Source: Tenericutes bacterium HGW-Tenericutes-1
GTDB lineage: Bacteria > Bacillota_I > Bacilli_A > Izemoplasmatales > Hujiaoplasmataceae
Length of the DNA stretch: 64,000 bases
NCBI GenBank assembly: GCA_002839155.1
Contig: PGXM01000003.1
Coordinates: forward strand, 145,389 to 209,388
Reading direction: 5' to 3'
Position numbers and translations under genes: made by a program. The notes under the pieces were generated by a model, which had not been told where the DNA came from, did no database searches, and saw nothing but the letters and a program-made list of their open reading frames with translations. Position 1 is the stretch's first letter; the number at the start of each line of letters is the position of its first letter. Shown here piece after piece: positions 1-12,555 of the stretch.

Positions 1-1
1 A

Positions 2-1597
2 GACATGGAAAGTCATAGACCCATGGATAGACTTCTTTGTGGGGATGTTGGTTTTGGTAAAACTGAGGTAGCATTAAGGGCGGCTTTTAAAGCGGTTTTA
101 TGTAATAAACAAGTCGCTTATCTTGCGCCAACGACAGTCCTTTCTAGACAACATTACTTAACGTTTAGCAACCGAATGGAAAAGTTCGGCATTAACGTGC
201 GTTTGTTAAACAGGTTCGTAAGTCGTAAGCAGCAAACACAAACGATTAAGGACATAAAAGCGGGGAACGTTGATGTTCTTATAGGGACACATAGAATTTT
301 AAGTAAGGATATAGAGTTCAAAGACTTAGGGCTACTTGTTATTGACGAAGAACAAAGATTTGGTGTAGAACATAAAGAAAGAATTAAGGAAATGAAGATT
401 AATGTAGATGTTTTATCATTATCCGCAACCCCCATTCCAAGAACACTTCAAATGGCTATTATGGGTGTGAAAAGCATGTCGATTTTAGAAACAGCACCGG
501 AAAATAGATACCCGATTCAAACCTACGTTTTAGAGAGAAATGACACGATTATTAAAGATGCTATAGAACGGGAACTCGCCAGAAATGGGCAAATATTTTA
601 TATTTATAATCGGGTTGACGATATCGATTTAATCGAAGCAAAAATCCAAAAATTAGTTCCAGATGCTCGTATAGATATCGCTCATGGACAGATGAATAAA
701 TTAGCACTTGAAGCTGTTGTATCAGACTTTATTGATAAAAAAATTGACGTATTAATATCAACTACGATTATTGAAACTGGGATTGATATACCCAACGCAA
801 ATACCCTTATTATTCATGACGCAGATCGTCTAGGTCTCTCTCAACTCTATCAAATTAGAGGTCGTGTTGGACGTTCAAATCGAATTGCTTATGCGTATTT
901 AATGTATACAAAAAATAAAGTTTTAACTGAAGATGCGGAAAAAAGATTGCGAGTAATTAAGGAGTTTACGGAACTTGGGAGCGGTTTTAAAATTGCAGTT
1001 CGAGATCTTTCAATTCGTGGAGCTGGCGATGTTTTAGGTAGTGAACAGTCAGGATTTATCGACTCTGTTGGTGTCGATTTGTATATGAGAATCCTTCAAG
1101 AAGAAATCAAGAGACAGCAAGGAATTGAACCTGAAATTGAACCGATTTCAAAAGTTAGAGCGCGTGTATCTAAATACATTGACGAACAATATATTAATGA
1201 CGATTTTGTTAAATTAGAGATGCACACGAAGATTACAAGCGTAAAAAGCGTTAACGAACTTCGCGCTTTACTTGATGAATTTATTGATAGGTTTGGTAGA
1301 TATGATACTGATCTTGAAATTTACATGTATGAAAAACTGTTTGAATACTTTTCGGCCAAGTTAGACATTGAAAAAATTAACGAGTCAAAGACAAATATTT
1401 CATTGATCATATCGGAAGATGGCACTAAACGTTTAGCGGGAGATAAACTATTTTCAACCGGAATGAAAATATCTAAATTTTTACGCTTTACATACAAAGA
1501 AAATAAAATACATATTATCTTAGATACCATTCAACTTGATAAACATTGGTTATATACAATGTGTGAGTTTTTAGAATTAATTCAACCGACAAAATAA
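2..1597 (+). CDS. mfd: Transcription-repair coupling factor Mfd, C-terminal part (5'-truncated by window edge)
   Basis: This is the C-terminal 531 residues of Mfd, the SF2 translocase that pushes stalled RNA polymerase off lesions and recruits UvrA. The frame is already open at base 2, so the start lies outside the window. Visible are the Walker A region GDVGFGKTEVA, the DEEQ box in VIDEEQRFGV, the SATPIPRTL motif III, the RecG/Mfd-type TRG region (GRVGRSNRIAYAYL) and the C-terminal Mfd domain (roughly the last 110 residues), which normally autoinhibits the protein by masking the UvrA site. It is followed by a hairpin terminator, so it is the last gene of its transcription unit. uvrA lies 45 kb downstream in this window. 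Identity is secure. Confidence 0.97.
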   Translation, partial: DMESHRPMDRLLCGDVGFGKTEVALRAAFKAVLCNKQVAYLAPTTVLSRQHYLTFSNRMEKFGINVRLLNRFVSRKQQTQTIKDIKAGNVDVLIGTHRILSKDIEFKDLGLLVIDEEQRFGVEHKERIKEMKINVDVLSLSATPIPRTLQMAIMGVKSMSILETAPENRYPIQTYVLERNDTIIKDAIERELARNGQIFYIYNRVDDIDLIEAKIQKLVPDARIDIAHGQMNKLALEAVVSDFIDKKIDVLISTTIIETGIDIPNANTLIIHDADRLGLSQLYQIRGRVGRSNRIAYAYLMYTKNKVLTEDAEKRLRVIKEFTELGSGFKIAVRDLSIRGAGDVLGSEQSGFIDSVGVDLYMRILQEEIKRQQGIEPEIEPISKVRARVSKYIDEQYINDDFVKLEMHTKITSVKSVNELRALLDEFIDRFGRYDTDLEIYMYEKLFEYFSAKLDIEKINESKTNISLIISEDGTKRLAGDKLFSTGMKISKFLRFTYKENKIHIILDTIQLDKHWLYTMCEFLELIQPTK

Positions 1598-1603
1598 TAA
1601 AAT

Positions 1604-1640
1604 AGAGGATGCATTTTCCAAAGTGCAATCCTCTTTTTAT
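1604..1640 (+). terminator. Rho-independent terminator after mfd
   Basis: The arms AGAGGATGCA (1604-1613) and TGCAATCCTCT (1624-1634) pair with one bulged base and are followed by a T-rich tail. It lies 7 nt after the mfd stop and separates mfd from the recF-gyrase cluster. Confidence 0.8.
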
Positions 1641-1699
1641 TTGGTATTTTTGCATTAATAATACACCTTCATTTTATCAAATCAAAAGGAAATAAAAAC

Positions 1700-1728
1700 T
1701 TGAAAATTATATATAAATATTATATAAT
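1700..1728 (+). promoter_or_regulatory. Promoter for yaaA-recF-gyrB-gyrA
   Basis: TTGAAA (1700-1705), a 17-nt spacer and TATAAT (1723-1728) give a near-consensus housekeeping promoter. It lies inside an almost palindromic A/T-only stretch at about 1707-1739. The predicted leader to the yaaA start is about 30 nt. Confidence 0.75.
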
Positions 1729-1767
1729 ATTATATATAAGTTATTAACGTTATTTTGAGGTGAAATC

Positions 1768-1980
1768 ATGAAGAAAATTAAAATTAGCACTCCCTATATT
1801 ACACTTGGACAATTCTTGAAATTCGCTGATTTAATTTCAAGTGGTGGCGAAACAAAATTTTATTTGACTGAAAATGACGTTCATGTAAATCAAGAATTAG
1901 AAGTAAGACGCGGCCGCAAATTGTATCCTGGAGATCAAGTAACAGTTGACGGCAAAGAATCTTATATGATTGTTCGCTGA
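1768..1980 (+). CDS. yaaA: S4-domain RNA-binding protein YaaA/RlbA type
   Basis: A 70-residue protein made almost wholly of an S4 RNA-binding fold (ITLGQFLKFADLISSGGE ... GRKLYPGDQV). It is the small S4 protein that sits between dnaN and recF in Bacillota; its cellular role is not well defined, with ribosome or RNA binding inferred from the domain. The start follows GAGGTG at 1757-1762. Its stop is 5 nt before recF, so the two are surely co-transcribed. In the usual order dnaA and dnaN precede this gene; here mfd does. Confidence 0.9.
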   Translation: MKKIKISTPYITLGQFLKFADLISSGGETKFYLTENDVHVNQELEVRRGRKLYPGDQVTVDGKESYMIVR

Positions 1981-1985
1981 TAACA

Positions 1986-4995
<3,010 letters not shown>

Positions 4996-5006
4996 GGGGG
5001 CTTATC

Positions 5007-7667
5007 ATGGATGATCAAAACAAACCGGTTATAAATCCAGATTTTGTCAGTAAAGTTATTGAGGTCAACATTTCGAATGAAATGAAAACTTCTTTCTTAA
5101 GTTACGCAATGAGCGTTATTGTTGCTCGTGCACTTCCTGATGTTAGAGACGGTTTAAAACCCGTTCATAGACGTATATTATTTGGTATGGATGAATTAGG
5201 AGTCTACCCTGATAAATCGTATAAAAAGTCAGCGAGAATCGTCGGTGACGTTATGGGTAAATACCATCCTCATGGCGACTCAGCGATTTATGATTCGATG
5301 GTACGTATGGCTCAAGATTTCAGTTATCGATATCCACTTGTCAATGGCCATGGGAACTTTGGTTCCATTGATGGTGACGGCGCAGCAGCAATGCGATACA
5401 CCGAAGCAAAAATGGAAAAAATCACCGTTGAGATGTTAAAAGATCTCAGAAAAAATACCGTCGATTTTGTCGATAACTATGATGGTTCAGAAAAAGAACC
5501 AAAAGTACTACCGTCAAAATTTCCAAATATTTTAGTCAACGGCGCAACGGGTATCGCTGTTGGTATGGCGACCAATATTCCGCCCCATAGTTTAACTGAA
5601 GTAATTGATGGTTATATCGCTTTTGTTAAAAATCCAGATATTACTACTGAAGAATTAATGGAACACATTAAAGGACCAGATTTTCCTACAGGTGGTATTA
5701 TTTTAGGGTTATCAGGTATTAGAGAAGCCTACGCAACGGGTAGAGGAATCATACGCGTTAAAGCTAAAACCGAAGTCAAAGAAATGGCTAACGGGAAAAA
5801 GATGATTATCATCAAAGAAATACCTTATCAAGTTAATAAAACGACATTGATTGAACGTATCGCAGAATTAGCTAAAGATAAAAAAATTGAAGGGATTACC
5901 GATTTAAGAGATGAATCGAACCGCAATGGTATGCGTGTTGTGATGGAACTCAGAAAAGACGTTAATCCAGAAGTTTTACTGAATAACTTGTATAAAAATT
6001 CACAACTACAAATTACTTTTAGTATCAATATGCTTGCGCTTGTGAATGATAAACCTGAAACACTCCCATTAAAATCGGTTTTAAATCATTATTTCAATCA
6101 TCAAGTAGAAGTTTTGATTCGTAAAACGAATTTCGATTTAGATAAAGCAATGCAAAGAGAACACTTATTAAAAGGATTCATCATTGCACTTGATAACATT
6201 GATGAAGTTGTAAAAACAATTCGTGAATCTTACGATAATACAGAAGCTAAATTAATGGAACGGTTTGCTTTATCTGAAATTCAAGCAAAAGCGATTTTAG
6301 CAATGCAACTTCGAAAATTATCAGGATTAGAACAAAACAAAATTCATGAAGAATTAAAAGAAATCGAGAAAGCTATTTCCTTCTTCAATTCCATATTATC
6401 AAGCAAAGAATTGCAACACCAAATTTTAATCGATGAAGCACTCGATATCAAAAACCGTTTTGGTGATGGTAGACGGACTGAAATTGATCCATTTGGCGAT
6501 TATGACATTGAAGATGAAGATTTAATTCCGGTTGAAGAAGTTATCATCGCTGTCACAACGAATGGCTACGTTAAACGTATGAATATCGATGTCTATAAGT
6601 CACAAAATCGTGGTGGACGTGGTAAGACGGGTATGAAAATGAATGAAGATGATGTCATTGATTCAATCATCTCGACTTCAACCCATGATTATCTATTATT
6701 CTTTACTACTTTAGGTAGAGTATACAAGATGAAAGGATATAAAATTCCAAATCTTGGCAGAAACTCCAAAGGACTTCCAATCGTTAACCTTCTTAATTTA
6801 TTAGAAGGCGAAGAGTTAGCTTCAATCATGAGTGTTAAAGATTTTAATGAAGGATATTTGTTCTTTACGACCTTGCAAGGTGTTGTAAAAAGAACGAGAG
6901 TTTCCGAATTTCAAAACATCAGGACAAACGGTATTCGCGCGGTTTCCTTGCGTGATGGAGACATGCTTCATAGCGTCAGATTAACTGATGGAAATAGAGA
7001 TATTTTAATCGGTGCATCCAACGGAAAAGCGATTCGATTTAACGAAAATGATGTTCGTGATATGGGAAGAAACGCTGCCGGTGTCAAAGGTATTGACCTC
7101 ACAGAAGGTGAAATTGTTATCGGAGTGACTGCTGTTGCGGATGAACAAAATGAAATATTAGCAATTACGGAAAAAGGTTATGGCAAACGGACTGTCGTTG
7201 ATGAGTACCGTCTCCAAGGCCGTGGTGGTAAAGGTGTTAAAACCATTAATATTACGGAAAAGAACGGAAACCTTAAGAAACTAGTCAGTGTTACAAGTGA
7301 AGAAGATTTACTCGTTGTCACTGATAAAGGAATGATTATTAGAGTTCCGATTGACCAAATCGCCCAAACAAAACGTTCAACTCAAGGAGTTAAGATTATC
7401 AATTTGTTAGAATCGCATTTAGTTGCGACCATCGCAATTGTTCCTAAAACCGAAGAGGATGAAGGTGTTTTCGACGAAAATGACAATTCTGAAATTGAAA
7501 TTTCCGATACATCTGTGAAGTCTTCTGTTACAATTGAAGATAATGAAGAATTTAACAAACAATACAAATCATTCCTCAACCAAGATTTTGATCAACTAGA
7601 TGAAGATTCTGAAGAAGAAGATGAAGATTCAAGTGACGTCGATGATTTACTGAGCGACAGTTATTAA
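5007..7667 (+). CDS. gyrA: DNA gyrase subunit A
   Basis: Breakage-reunion subunit of gyrase. The catalytic tyrosine is Y131 in [10 protein letters not shown]. The quinolone pocket reads [11 protein letters not shown], that is, wild-type Ser and Asp at the common resistance positions. The C-terminal beta-pinwheel begins with a GyrA-box-like [11 protein letters not shown], which identifies GyrA rather than ParC. The protein is long (886 aa) because of an acidic tail of about 50 residues rich in Asp, Glu and Ser. It starts 11 nt after gyrB behind an AAGGGGG site and is likely in one operon with recF, gyrB and serS. Confidence 0.97.
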   Translation: MDDQNKPVINPDFVSKVIEVNISNEMKTSFLSYAMSVIVARALPDVRDGLKPVHRRILFGMDELGVYPDKSYKKSARIVGDVMGKYHPHGDSAIYDSMVRMAQDFSYRYPLVNGHGNFGSIDGDGAAAMRYTEAKMEKITVEMLKDLRKNTVDFVDNYDGSEKEPKVLPSKFPNILVNGATGIAVGMATNIPPHSLTEVIDGYIAFVKNPDITTEELMEHIKGPDFPTGGIILGLSGIREAYATGRGIIRVKAKTEVKEMANGKKMIIIKEIPYQVNKTTLIERIAELAKDKKIEGITDLRDESNRNGMRVVMELRKDVNPEVLLNNLYKNSQLQITFSINMLALVNDKPETLPLKSVLNHYFNHQVEVLIRKTNFDLDKAMQREHLLKGFIIALDNIDEVVKTIRESYDNTEAKLMERFALSEIQAKAILAMQLRKLSGLEQNKIHEELKEIEKAISFFNSILSSKELQHQILIDEALDIKNRFGDGRRTEIDPFGDYDIEDEDLIPVEEVIIAVTTNGYVKRMNIDVYKSQNRGGRGKTGMKMNEDDVIDSIISTSTHDYLLFFTTLGRVYKMKGYKIPNLGRNSKGLPIVNLLNLLEGEELASIMSVKDFNEGYLFFTTLQGVVKRTRVSEFQNIRTNGIRAVSLRDGDMLHSVRLTDGNRDILIGASNGKAIRFNENDVRDMGRNAAGVKGIDLTEGEIVIGVTAVADEQNEILAITEKGYGKRTVVDEYRLQGRGGKGVKTINITEKNGNLKKLVSVTSEEDLLVVTDKGMIIRVPIDQIAQTKRSTQGVKIINLLESHLVATIAIVPKTEEDEGVFDENDNSEIEISDTSVKSSVTIEDNEEFNKQYKSFLNQDFDQLDEDSEEEDEDSSDVDDLLSDSY

Positions 7668-7683
7668 AAGGAGGTAATTCTAA

Positions 7684-8958
7684 ATGTTAGATATTAAATT
7701 GATTCGCGAAGAAACTGATAAGGTTTATGAATTACTCTCACGTCGTAATGGTGATTTTCATTACATTTACGACATCGTTGCCAAAGATAAGGAACGTCGT
7801 GAAGCCATCCAACAAGTCGAAGCAATGAAGGCAAAGAAAAACGAAACTTCGCGTTTAATTGGCACTTATAAACGCGAAGGAAAAGACACTTCTGAAATTC
7901 AAGCTTCAATTCAATCGATTTCAGATGAAATCAAACGTCTAGATGATTTAGTTGTCAAACTCGATGAAGAAATCAAAAACTTATTGTTATGGACACCCAA
8001 TATTCCAAATGAATCGATTAAAGTTGGAAAAGATGATTCTGAAAATCGTGAAATCAAACGATATAAAGAACCAACCGTCTTTGATTTTCCAATTAAGTCC
8101 CATTACGAACTAGGTGAATCACTCGATATATTAGATTTTAATCGTGCTGGCAAGATTACGGGTAGCCGTTTTGTAGTATATAAAGGACTAGGTGCAAGAT
8201 TAGAACGCTCATTAATCATGTTCATGATGGATTTGCATTCTAATTACCATGGATACCGTGAAATCATCCCACCATATATTGTCAATGAAGCTTCAATGTA
8301 TGCGACGGGACAATTTCCGAAATTTAAAGAAGACGCTTTTAAACTCTATGATGATCGTAACTTCTATTTAAATCCAACTGCAGAAGTTCCAACGATTAAT
8401 CTTCATCGAGATGAAGTCTTAGATGTTGCTCAATTACCAATCAAATATGTCTCTTATACCACTGCGTTCCGTCAAGAAGCGGGATCTGCTGGTAGAGATA
8501 CCAGAGGAATTTTACGTCAACACCAATTTAATAAAGTTGAATTGATTAAATTCTCTAAACCCGAAGAATCCTATGATGATTTAGAAGCCATGTTAAAGGA
8601 TTCTGAATCCGTGCTTCAAGCATTAAACATTCCTTACCGTGTCGTTGAATTATGTACTGGTGATTTAGGTCAAAGTATGAGAAAAACCTATGATATTGAA
8701 GTTTGGTTACCTTCAGAAAACAAATACCGTGAAATTGGCTCAATTTCAAATGCTGAAGACTATCAAGCTAGAAGAGCAAATATCAAATTCCGACGCAGCG
8801 CTGATTCAAAACTTGAATTAGTTCATACCTTAAATGGTTCAGGACTCGCAGTCGGCAGAACGGTTATTGCGGTCATGGAAAACTATCAACAAAAAGATGG
8901 AACAATCATCGTACCTGATGTATTACGTCCCTACATGGGAACAACAATCATTAAATAA
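7684..8958 (+). CDS. serS: Serine-tRNA ligase
   Basis: SerRS charges tRNA-Ser and tRNA-Sec with serine. The N-terminal antiparallel coiled-coil arm (about residues 25-110) that grips the long variable arm of tRNA-Ser is present. Class II motif 2 ([17 protein letters not shown], near residue 260) and motif 3 ([17 protein letters not shown], near 383) are intact. It follows gyrA by 16 nt with a strong AAAAGGAGG site, leaving no room for a T-box leader, so expression follows the gyrase operon. The gyrase-serS order also occurs in other Bacillota. It ends at a bidirectional terminator. Confidence 0.97.
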   Translation: MLDIKLIREETDKVYELLSRRNGDFHYIYDIVAKDKERREAIQQVEAMKAKKNETSRLIGTYKREGKDTSEIQASIQSISDEIKRLDDLVVKLDEEIKNLLLWTPNIPNESIKVGKDDSENREIKRYKEPTVFDFPIKSHYELGESLDILDFNRAGKITGSRFVVYKGLGARLERSLIMFMMDLHSNYHGYREIIPPYIVNEASMYATGQFPKFKEDAFKLYDDRNFYLNPTAEVPTINLHRDEVLDVAQLPIKYVSYTTAFRQEAGSAGRDTRGILRQHQFNKVELIKFSKPEESYDDLEAMLKDSESVLQALNIPYRVVELCTGDLGQSMRKTYDIEVWLPSENKYREIGSISNAEDYQARRANIKFRRSADSKLELVHTLNGSGLAVGRTVIAVMENYQQKDGTIIVPDVLRPYMGTTIIK

Positions 8959-8962
8959 ATAA

Positions 8963-8990
8963 AAAACCCTCGTTTCGGCGAGGGTTTTGT
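8963..8990. terminator. Bidirectional terminator between serS and the HIT gene
   Basis: Perfect 10-bp arms AAAACCCTCG (8963-8972) and CGAGGGTTTT (8979-8988) around a 6-nt loop. A run of A on one side and T on the other lets it serve the convergent serS (+) and HIT (-) genes. Confidence 0.9.
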
Positions 8991-9001
8991 CTATTTATAG
9001 G

Positions 9002-9415
9002 TTATTTTAGTTTTTCTTGAATGGCTTTTTGGGCTTCGAGATATTGTTCTTTTGTTGTATTGCCCATATTGTTAATAAAGTCAATTTCAACACCGTCATG
9101 GACATATCTTGGAATCAAGTGAACATGGAAATGGAATACTGTTTGAAGTGGCTTTTCGGTGTTAATTAACACGTTTAATCCAATAGGATTGAAGGCGGCT
9201 TTAAGGGCGTTGGCGATTTTAGGAATTACTTTAAAGATTCTTCCCGCTAAATCTTCGTCAATGTCATATAAGTTTTTGAAATGTTGTTTCGCTAAAATTA
9301 AAGTATGACCTTTCGTTGCTTGTGAAATGTCGAGGATAGCAAGGACATTTTCATCTTCATAGACTTTGTAACTTGGAATTTCACCGTTTAAAATACGACA
9401 GAATACACAATCCAT
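9002..9415 (-). CDS. HIT-family nucleotide hydrolase (Hit-like)
   Basis: Histidine-triad protein of 137 aa. It opens with the zinc-site sequence MDCVFCRILNGEIPS and has the catalytic triad HFHVHLIPR near residue 95. Family members hydrolyse dinucleotide polyphosphates or nucleoside phosphoramidates; the exact substrate cannot be read from sequence. An in-frame ATG at 9430 is part of the ribosome site (GGGAGGAATC), so the start at 9415 is preferred. That ATG shares one base with the stop codon of the upstream ppaX-like gene (TAATG), indicating translational coupling. Confidence 0.92.
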   Translation of the reverse strand: MDCVFCRILNGEIPSYKVYEDENVLAILDISQATKGHTLILAKQHFKNLYDIDEDLAGRIFKVIPKIANALKAAFNPIGLNVLINTEKPLQTVFHFHVHLIPRYVHDGVEIDFINNMGNTTKEQYLEAQKAIQEKLK

Positions 9416-10080
9416 TATGATTCCTCCCATTGTTTATTATAGTTTACAATCATCTGATAAAGATGACTGAAATCATCTAACCAAAAATCCGGATTTAATT
9501 GTTTGATTTCTTCTTTTCTATAAGACCAATCTACGCCACATGATAATATACCAGCATTTATGCCCGCTAGTAAATCAGAAGGACTGTCACCAATCATCAC
9601 AGCCCCTTGATGATTAAAACGCGCTAATGCTTTTTTAATCGGTTCTGGATGGGGTTTGTGATTCGTGACATCATCTAACCCAATAATGACGTCGATGTAT
9701 TGATCAAGTCCATAATGTTTTAAAGATGGAATGGCGGATACCTTGAATTTTGTTGTGACAATACCAATGTTAAAGTGAGCTTCTTTCAATGTTTTTAAAC
9801 ATTCAATGACATGCGGATAAGGTTTAATAAAATCGAATTCGATTTCTTTGTAAATCGATCGATAAGTATTAATCATTTCATTTACCTCATCAGAAGAATC
9901 GGTCATCGATGCGAATGTTTCAGACAACGGCGGACCCATCATTTGTATTAAATCCGAATGAGTAAATGTTTTTAACGGAAAATGGACTTGATAGGTTCTT
10001 CTGAATGTCTCTAAGATTAAATCGTTTGAATCTACCAAAGTGCCATCTAAATCAAATAGTATCGTATCGATTGGAAGCAT
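9415..10080 (-). CDS. ppaX: HAD-family phosphatase, PpaX-like (pyrophosphatase/phosphoglycolate phosphatase type)
   Basis: HAD hydrolase of 221 aa with motif I FDLDGT (D10, D12), a cap with GPPLSETF, a motif II/III region with TTKFK, and motif IV VMIGDSPSDLLAG. The GPPL cap signature resembles Bacillus PpaX, which hydrolyses the pyrophosphate released when HprK dephosphorylates HPr-Ser-P. In Bacillus ppaX sits in the hprK-lgt operon; here hprK-lgt is 41 kb away, so the link is by similarity only. A general phosphoglycolate phosphatase is the alternative. It forms a two-gene minus-strand operon with the HIT gene. Confidence 0.75.
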   Translation of the reverse strand: MLPIDTILFDLDGTLVDSNDLILETFRRTYQVHFPLKTFTHSDLIQMMGPPLSETFASMTDSSDEVNEMINTYRSIYKEIEFDFIKPYPHVIECLKTLKEAHFNIGIVTTKFKVSAIPSLKHYGLDQYIDVIIGLDDVTNHKPHPEPIKKALARFNHQGAVMIGDSPSDLLAGINAGILSCGVDWSYRKEEIKQLNPDFWLDDFSHLYQMIVNYNKQWEES

Positions 10081-10171
10081 ATTATCACCGTTGTTTATTA
10101 TATCATTGATTACTTATCTTGTGATAAAAATACGAAAAATTCTCTTATTTCTAACAATGCTTTAGGCGTTG

Positions 10172-10180
10172 TGATATAAT
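10172..10180 (+). promoter_or_regulatory. Extended -10 promoter of the lipid kinase-rnmV-rsmA unit
   Basis: TGATATAAT at 10172-10180, with no good -35. The predicted start of transcription at about 10187 falls on the ribosome site GGTGA (10187-10191), so the leader is only about 10 nt. Confidence 0.65.
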
Positions 10181-10196
10181 GAATTCGGTGATTTTA

Positions 10197-11135
10197 ATGA
10201 AAAAATGTACATTGATTTATAATCCAAAAAGTGGTAAGCAAGACTTTGCGGATAAAGCAGATTATGTTGTAAAAAGATTAGAAGCAGCCGGATACGTCGT
10301 TAAAGCAAATGAAACCTGTTGCCAAAATGAAGCGACTGAGTTATCTCGAAATGCTTGTAAAGAAATGGTAGATTTACTTGTTATTGCTGGCGGAGATGGA
10401 ACATTTAATGAGTGCGTTAACGGATTAATGCATTCCCATTATCGTCCTACAATAGGATATATTCCCGCAGGTACGTGTTGCGATATTGGTAATACGCTTG
10501 GATTATCTAAGGATGTTAAAATCGCTGTTGATAATATTTTAAACGGTAAAAATGTAAAAATGGATGTTGTAAAATCCAACGACCGTTATTTTTGTTATGT
10601 CTCAGGTAACGGTGCATATATCGATATTAGTTATGTTACTGATTCTAAATTAAAACGAAAAATTGGATATTTTGCTTACCTTATCAAGGGAGCAGAAGAA
10701 CTCTTGACTATTCCTAAAATTAGAATGAGAGTTCAATATGACAAAGGGGAATTCAAAGGAAAGTTTTCTTTGATATTACTCATCAATTCTAAACGAGTAG
10801 CTGGAATTAATATGATTTATAAACCAACACTTGATGATGGTTTAATCAATGTTGTATTGTATAGATACTTGTTTCCATTTAATAATATCATCTATTTCAT
10901 TTCGTTCTTCTTACCGTTTTGGTCAACGCCTTTGGTAAAAAGATTTAAGACAAAAAAATTAAAAATTACGACTAACTCAAAATCAAGATGGAACATTGAT
11001 GGTGAATCTGGTGGAATTGGAAATCAAGAAATTCAAGTGGCCAAACAAGCCATCTCTATTATCGTTCCACAATACATTAAAAAACGCTATTTCCGTAATC
11101 AACCAACACCAAAACAATTAGATCAAGAGGTATAA
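10197..11135 (+). CDS. Diacylglycerol/lipid kinase, DgkB/YegS family
   Basis: Soluble lipid kinase of 312 aa that would phosphorylate diacylglycerol or a related lipid at the inner leaflet, recycling DAG from envelope polymer synthesis. The nucleotide loop IAGGDGTFNE is intact. The following substrate/nucleotide segment reads PAGTCCDIGNTLG where family members usually have GT-T/G-ND. An in-frame ATG at 10179 overlaps the -10 box and is rejected; GGTGA at 10187-10191 points to 10197. It is followed directly by rnmV. A second family member with a standard GSGND lies at 37238-38125. Confidence 0.88.
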   Translation: MKKCTLIYNPKSGKQDFADKADYVVKRLEAAGYVVKANETCCQNEATELSRNACKEMVDLLVIAGGDGTFNECVNGLMHSHYRPTIGYIPAGTCCDIGNTLGLSKDVKIAVDNILNGKNVKMDVVKSNDRYFCYVSGNGAYIDISYVTDSKLKRKIGYFAYLIKGAEELLTIPKIRMRVQYDKGEFKGKFSLILLINSKRVAGINMIYKPTLDDGLINVVLYRYLFPFNNIIYFISFFLPFWSTPLVKRFKTKKLKITTNSKSRWNIDGESGGIGNQEIQVAKQAISIIVPQYIKKRYFRNQPTPKQLDQEV

Positions 11136-11669
11136 ATGTATAAAGAAATTATTGTCGTTGAGGGGACTCATGACAAACAAAAGTTAGAGAGTATTTTTCC
11201 TGGGATCGAGTGCATTATTACCAATGGTAGTTCAGTCAGTGAAGAGACAATAAGTGCTATTATCCTGGCTCAAAAGTCCAGAGGAGTCATCCTCTTTTTA
11301 GACCCCGATTTTCCGGGTAAGAAAATTTCAAATTTTATTTTAGAGCGTGTTTCAGGGCTAAAAATAGCGTTTCTTTTAAAAAAAGATGCTATCTCAAAGA
11401 ATAAAAAGAAGGTTGGAATTGAGCATGCGTCTCCTGAGGCTATAAAACGAGCTTTAGAAGGCGTTTTTACTGTCGAGACAGAGATTTTTTCACCAATTTC
11501 AAGAGAAGATTTAGCACATCTACAATTGTTCGGACAATCCAACTCACAAGTTAAAAGACAAGCATTATGTGAGCGTTTAGGCATTCCTTTATGTAACGGA
11601 AAAGCGCTAATTAGCTGGATAAACCGATTACATATTACAATAAAACAGATTGAGGAGGCAATGTTATGA
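11136..11669 (+). CDS. rnmV: Ribonuclease M5 (5S rRNA maturation)
   Basis: RNase M5 cleaves the double-stranded helix of 5S rRNA precursor to give both mature ends. The protein (177 aa) begins with the TOPRIM domain: E9 in VVEGTHDKQKL and the DxD in FLDPDFPGKK. The C-terminal half is the family's RNA-binding region. It abuts the lipid kinase and overlaps rsmA by 4 nt (ATGA), the same rnmV-rsmA order as in Bacillus. Confidence 0.95.
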   Translation: MYKEIIVVEGTHDKQKLESIFPGIECIITNGSSVSEETISAIILAQKSRGVILFLDPDFPGKKISNFILERVSGLKIAFLLKKDAISKNKKKVGIEHASPEAIKRALEGVFTVETEIFSPISREDLAHLQLFGQSNSQVKRQALCERLGIPLCNGKALISWINRLHITIKQIEEAML

Positions 11670-12538
11670 GTTCGAGTGATTTTCGTGATTCAGTTAAAGA
11701 TTTGTTATCAAATAATCAATTCAGAATTAAGAAACATTTAGGACAAAATTTTCTAAAAGATCGTAATATCCTTCAAAAAATTGTAAAAGAAGCAAAAATT
11801 GATAAAACTGTCGGTGTCATCGAAGTTGGACCTGGTCTTGGTTCTCTCACTGAATACTTGATTGATTCTGCTCTAAAAGTTGTAGCTTATGAGATAGATA
11901 ATGAACTTGTGCCTATCCTCAAAAACCGTTTCAGTCAGGCAGATAATTTGGAGCTTCTACACAAGGACATTTTGAGTGTAGAAATTGATAAAGATATCGA
12001 TCAATATTTTACCGGATGTAACGAAATTGTTGTTGTGGCTAACCTTCCTTATTACATCACGACACCGATTTTAATGCGATTTTTAGAATCGTCAAAAAAG
12101 GTCAATCGAATGATTTTAATGATGCAATCTGAAGTTGGAATGCGGGTTACATCAAAACCTTCGACGAAAGATTATAATGCATTGACCGTTGTTATTAACT
12201 ATCGAGCTGAGACTAAATATTTGTTTAAGGTTCCAAAAACCGTGTTTGTTCCTGAGCCTAATGTTGACTCCGCTATTATTGAAATAAAGATAAGAAATTT
12301 CATTGAAAGAAAACCAAATAACGAATCTTTCTTTTTTGATTTCGTGCACCGTTGTTTTACTCAGAGAAGAAAAACTTTACTCAATAATCTAAGGGATTCA
12401 TATTCTCAATTTGATCGTGCTGTTTGGGAAACGTTATTGATTGATATGGGATATAATCCAACAATTCGCGCTGAAGCTTTAAGCATTGATGATTTTATTA
12501 AATTGTCTGATAGGGTTGACGAGATGATTAATCGGTAA
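11666..12538 (+). CDS. rsmA: 16S rRNA dimethyladenosine transferase RsmA/KsgA
   Basis: Dimethylates two adjacent adenosines in helix 45 of 16S rRNA, a late 30S assembly checkpoint. The 290-aa protein has the N-terminal KKHLGQNFLKD, SAM motif I EVGPGLGSLTEYL and the catalytic motif IV NLPYYITTPIL. The C-terminal helical domain with FTQRRKTLLNNL is present. The start is coupled to rnmV through ATGA. Loss of such enzymes classically gives kasugamycin resistance. Confidence 0.97.
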   Translation: MSSSDFRDSVKDLLSNNQFRIKKHLGQNFLKDRNILQKIVKEAKIDKTVGVIEVGPGLGSLTEYLIDSALKVVAYEIDNELVPILKNRFSQADNLELLHKDILSVEIDKDIDQYFTGCNEIVVVANLPYYITTPILMRFLESSKKVNRMILMMQSEVGMRVTSKPSTKDYNALTVVINYRAETKYLFKVPKTVFVPEPNVDSAIIEIKIRNFIERKPNNESFFFDFVHRCFTQRRKTLLNNLRDSYSQFDRAVWETLLIDMGYNPTIRAEALSIDDFIKLSDRVDEMINR

Positions 12539-12555
12539 TACAAAGGAGTGGTAAG

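Noticed and set aside
1641..1767. Possible oriC before yaaA
   Set aside because: AT-rich and near recF-gyrB, but no TTATCCACA-type DnaA boxes were noticed and dnaA/dnaN are absent.
7668..7683. T-box leader for serS
   Set aside because: Only 16 nt separate gyrA and serS; glnS likewise has only 18 nt upstream.
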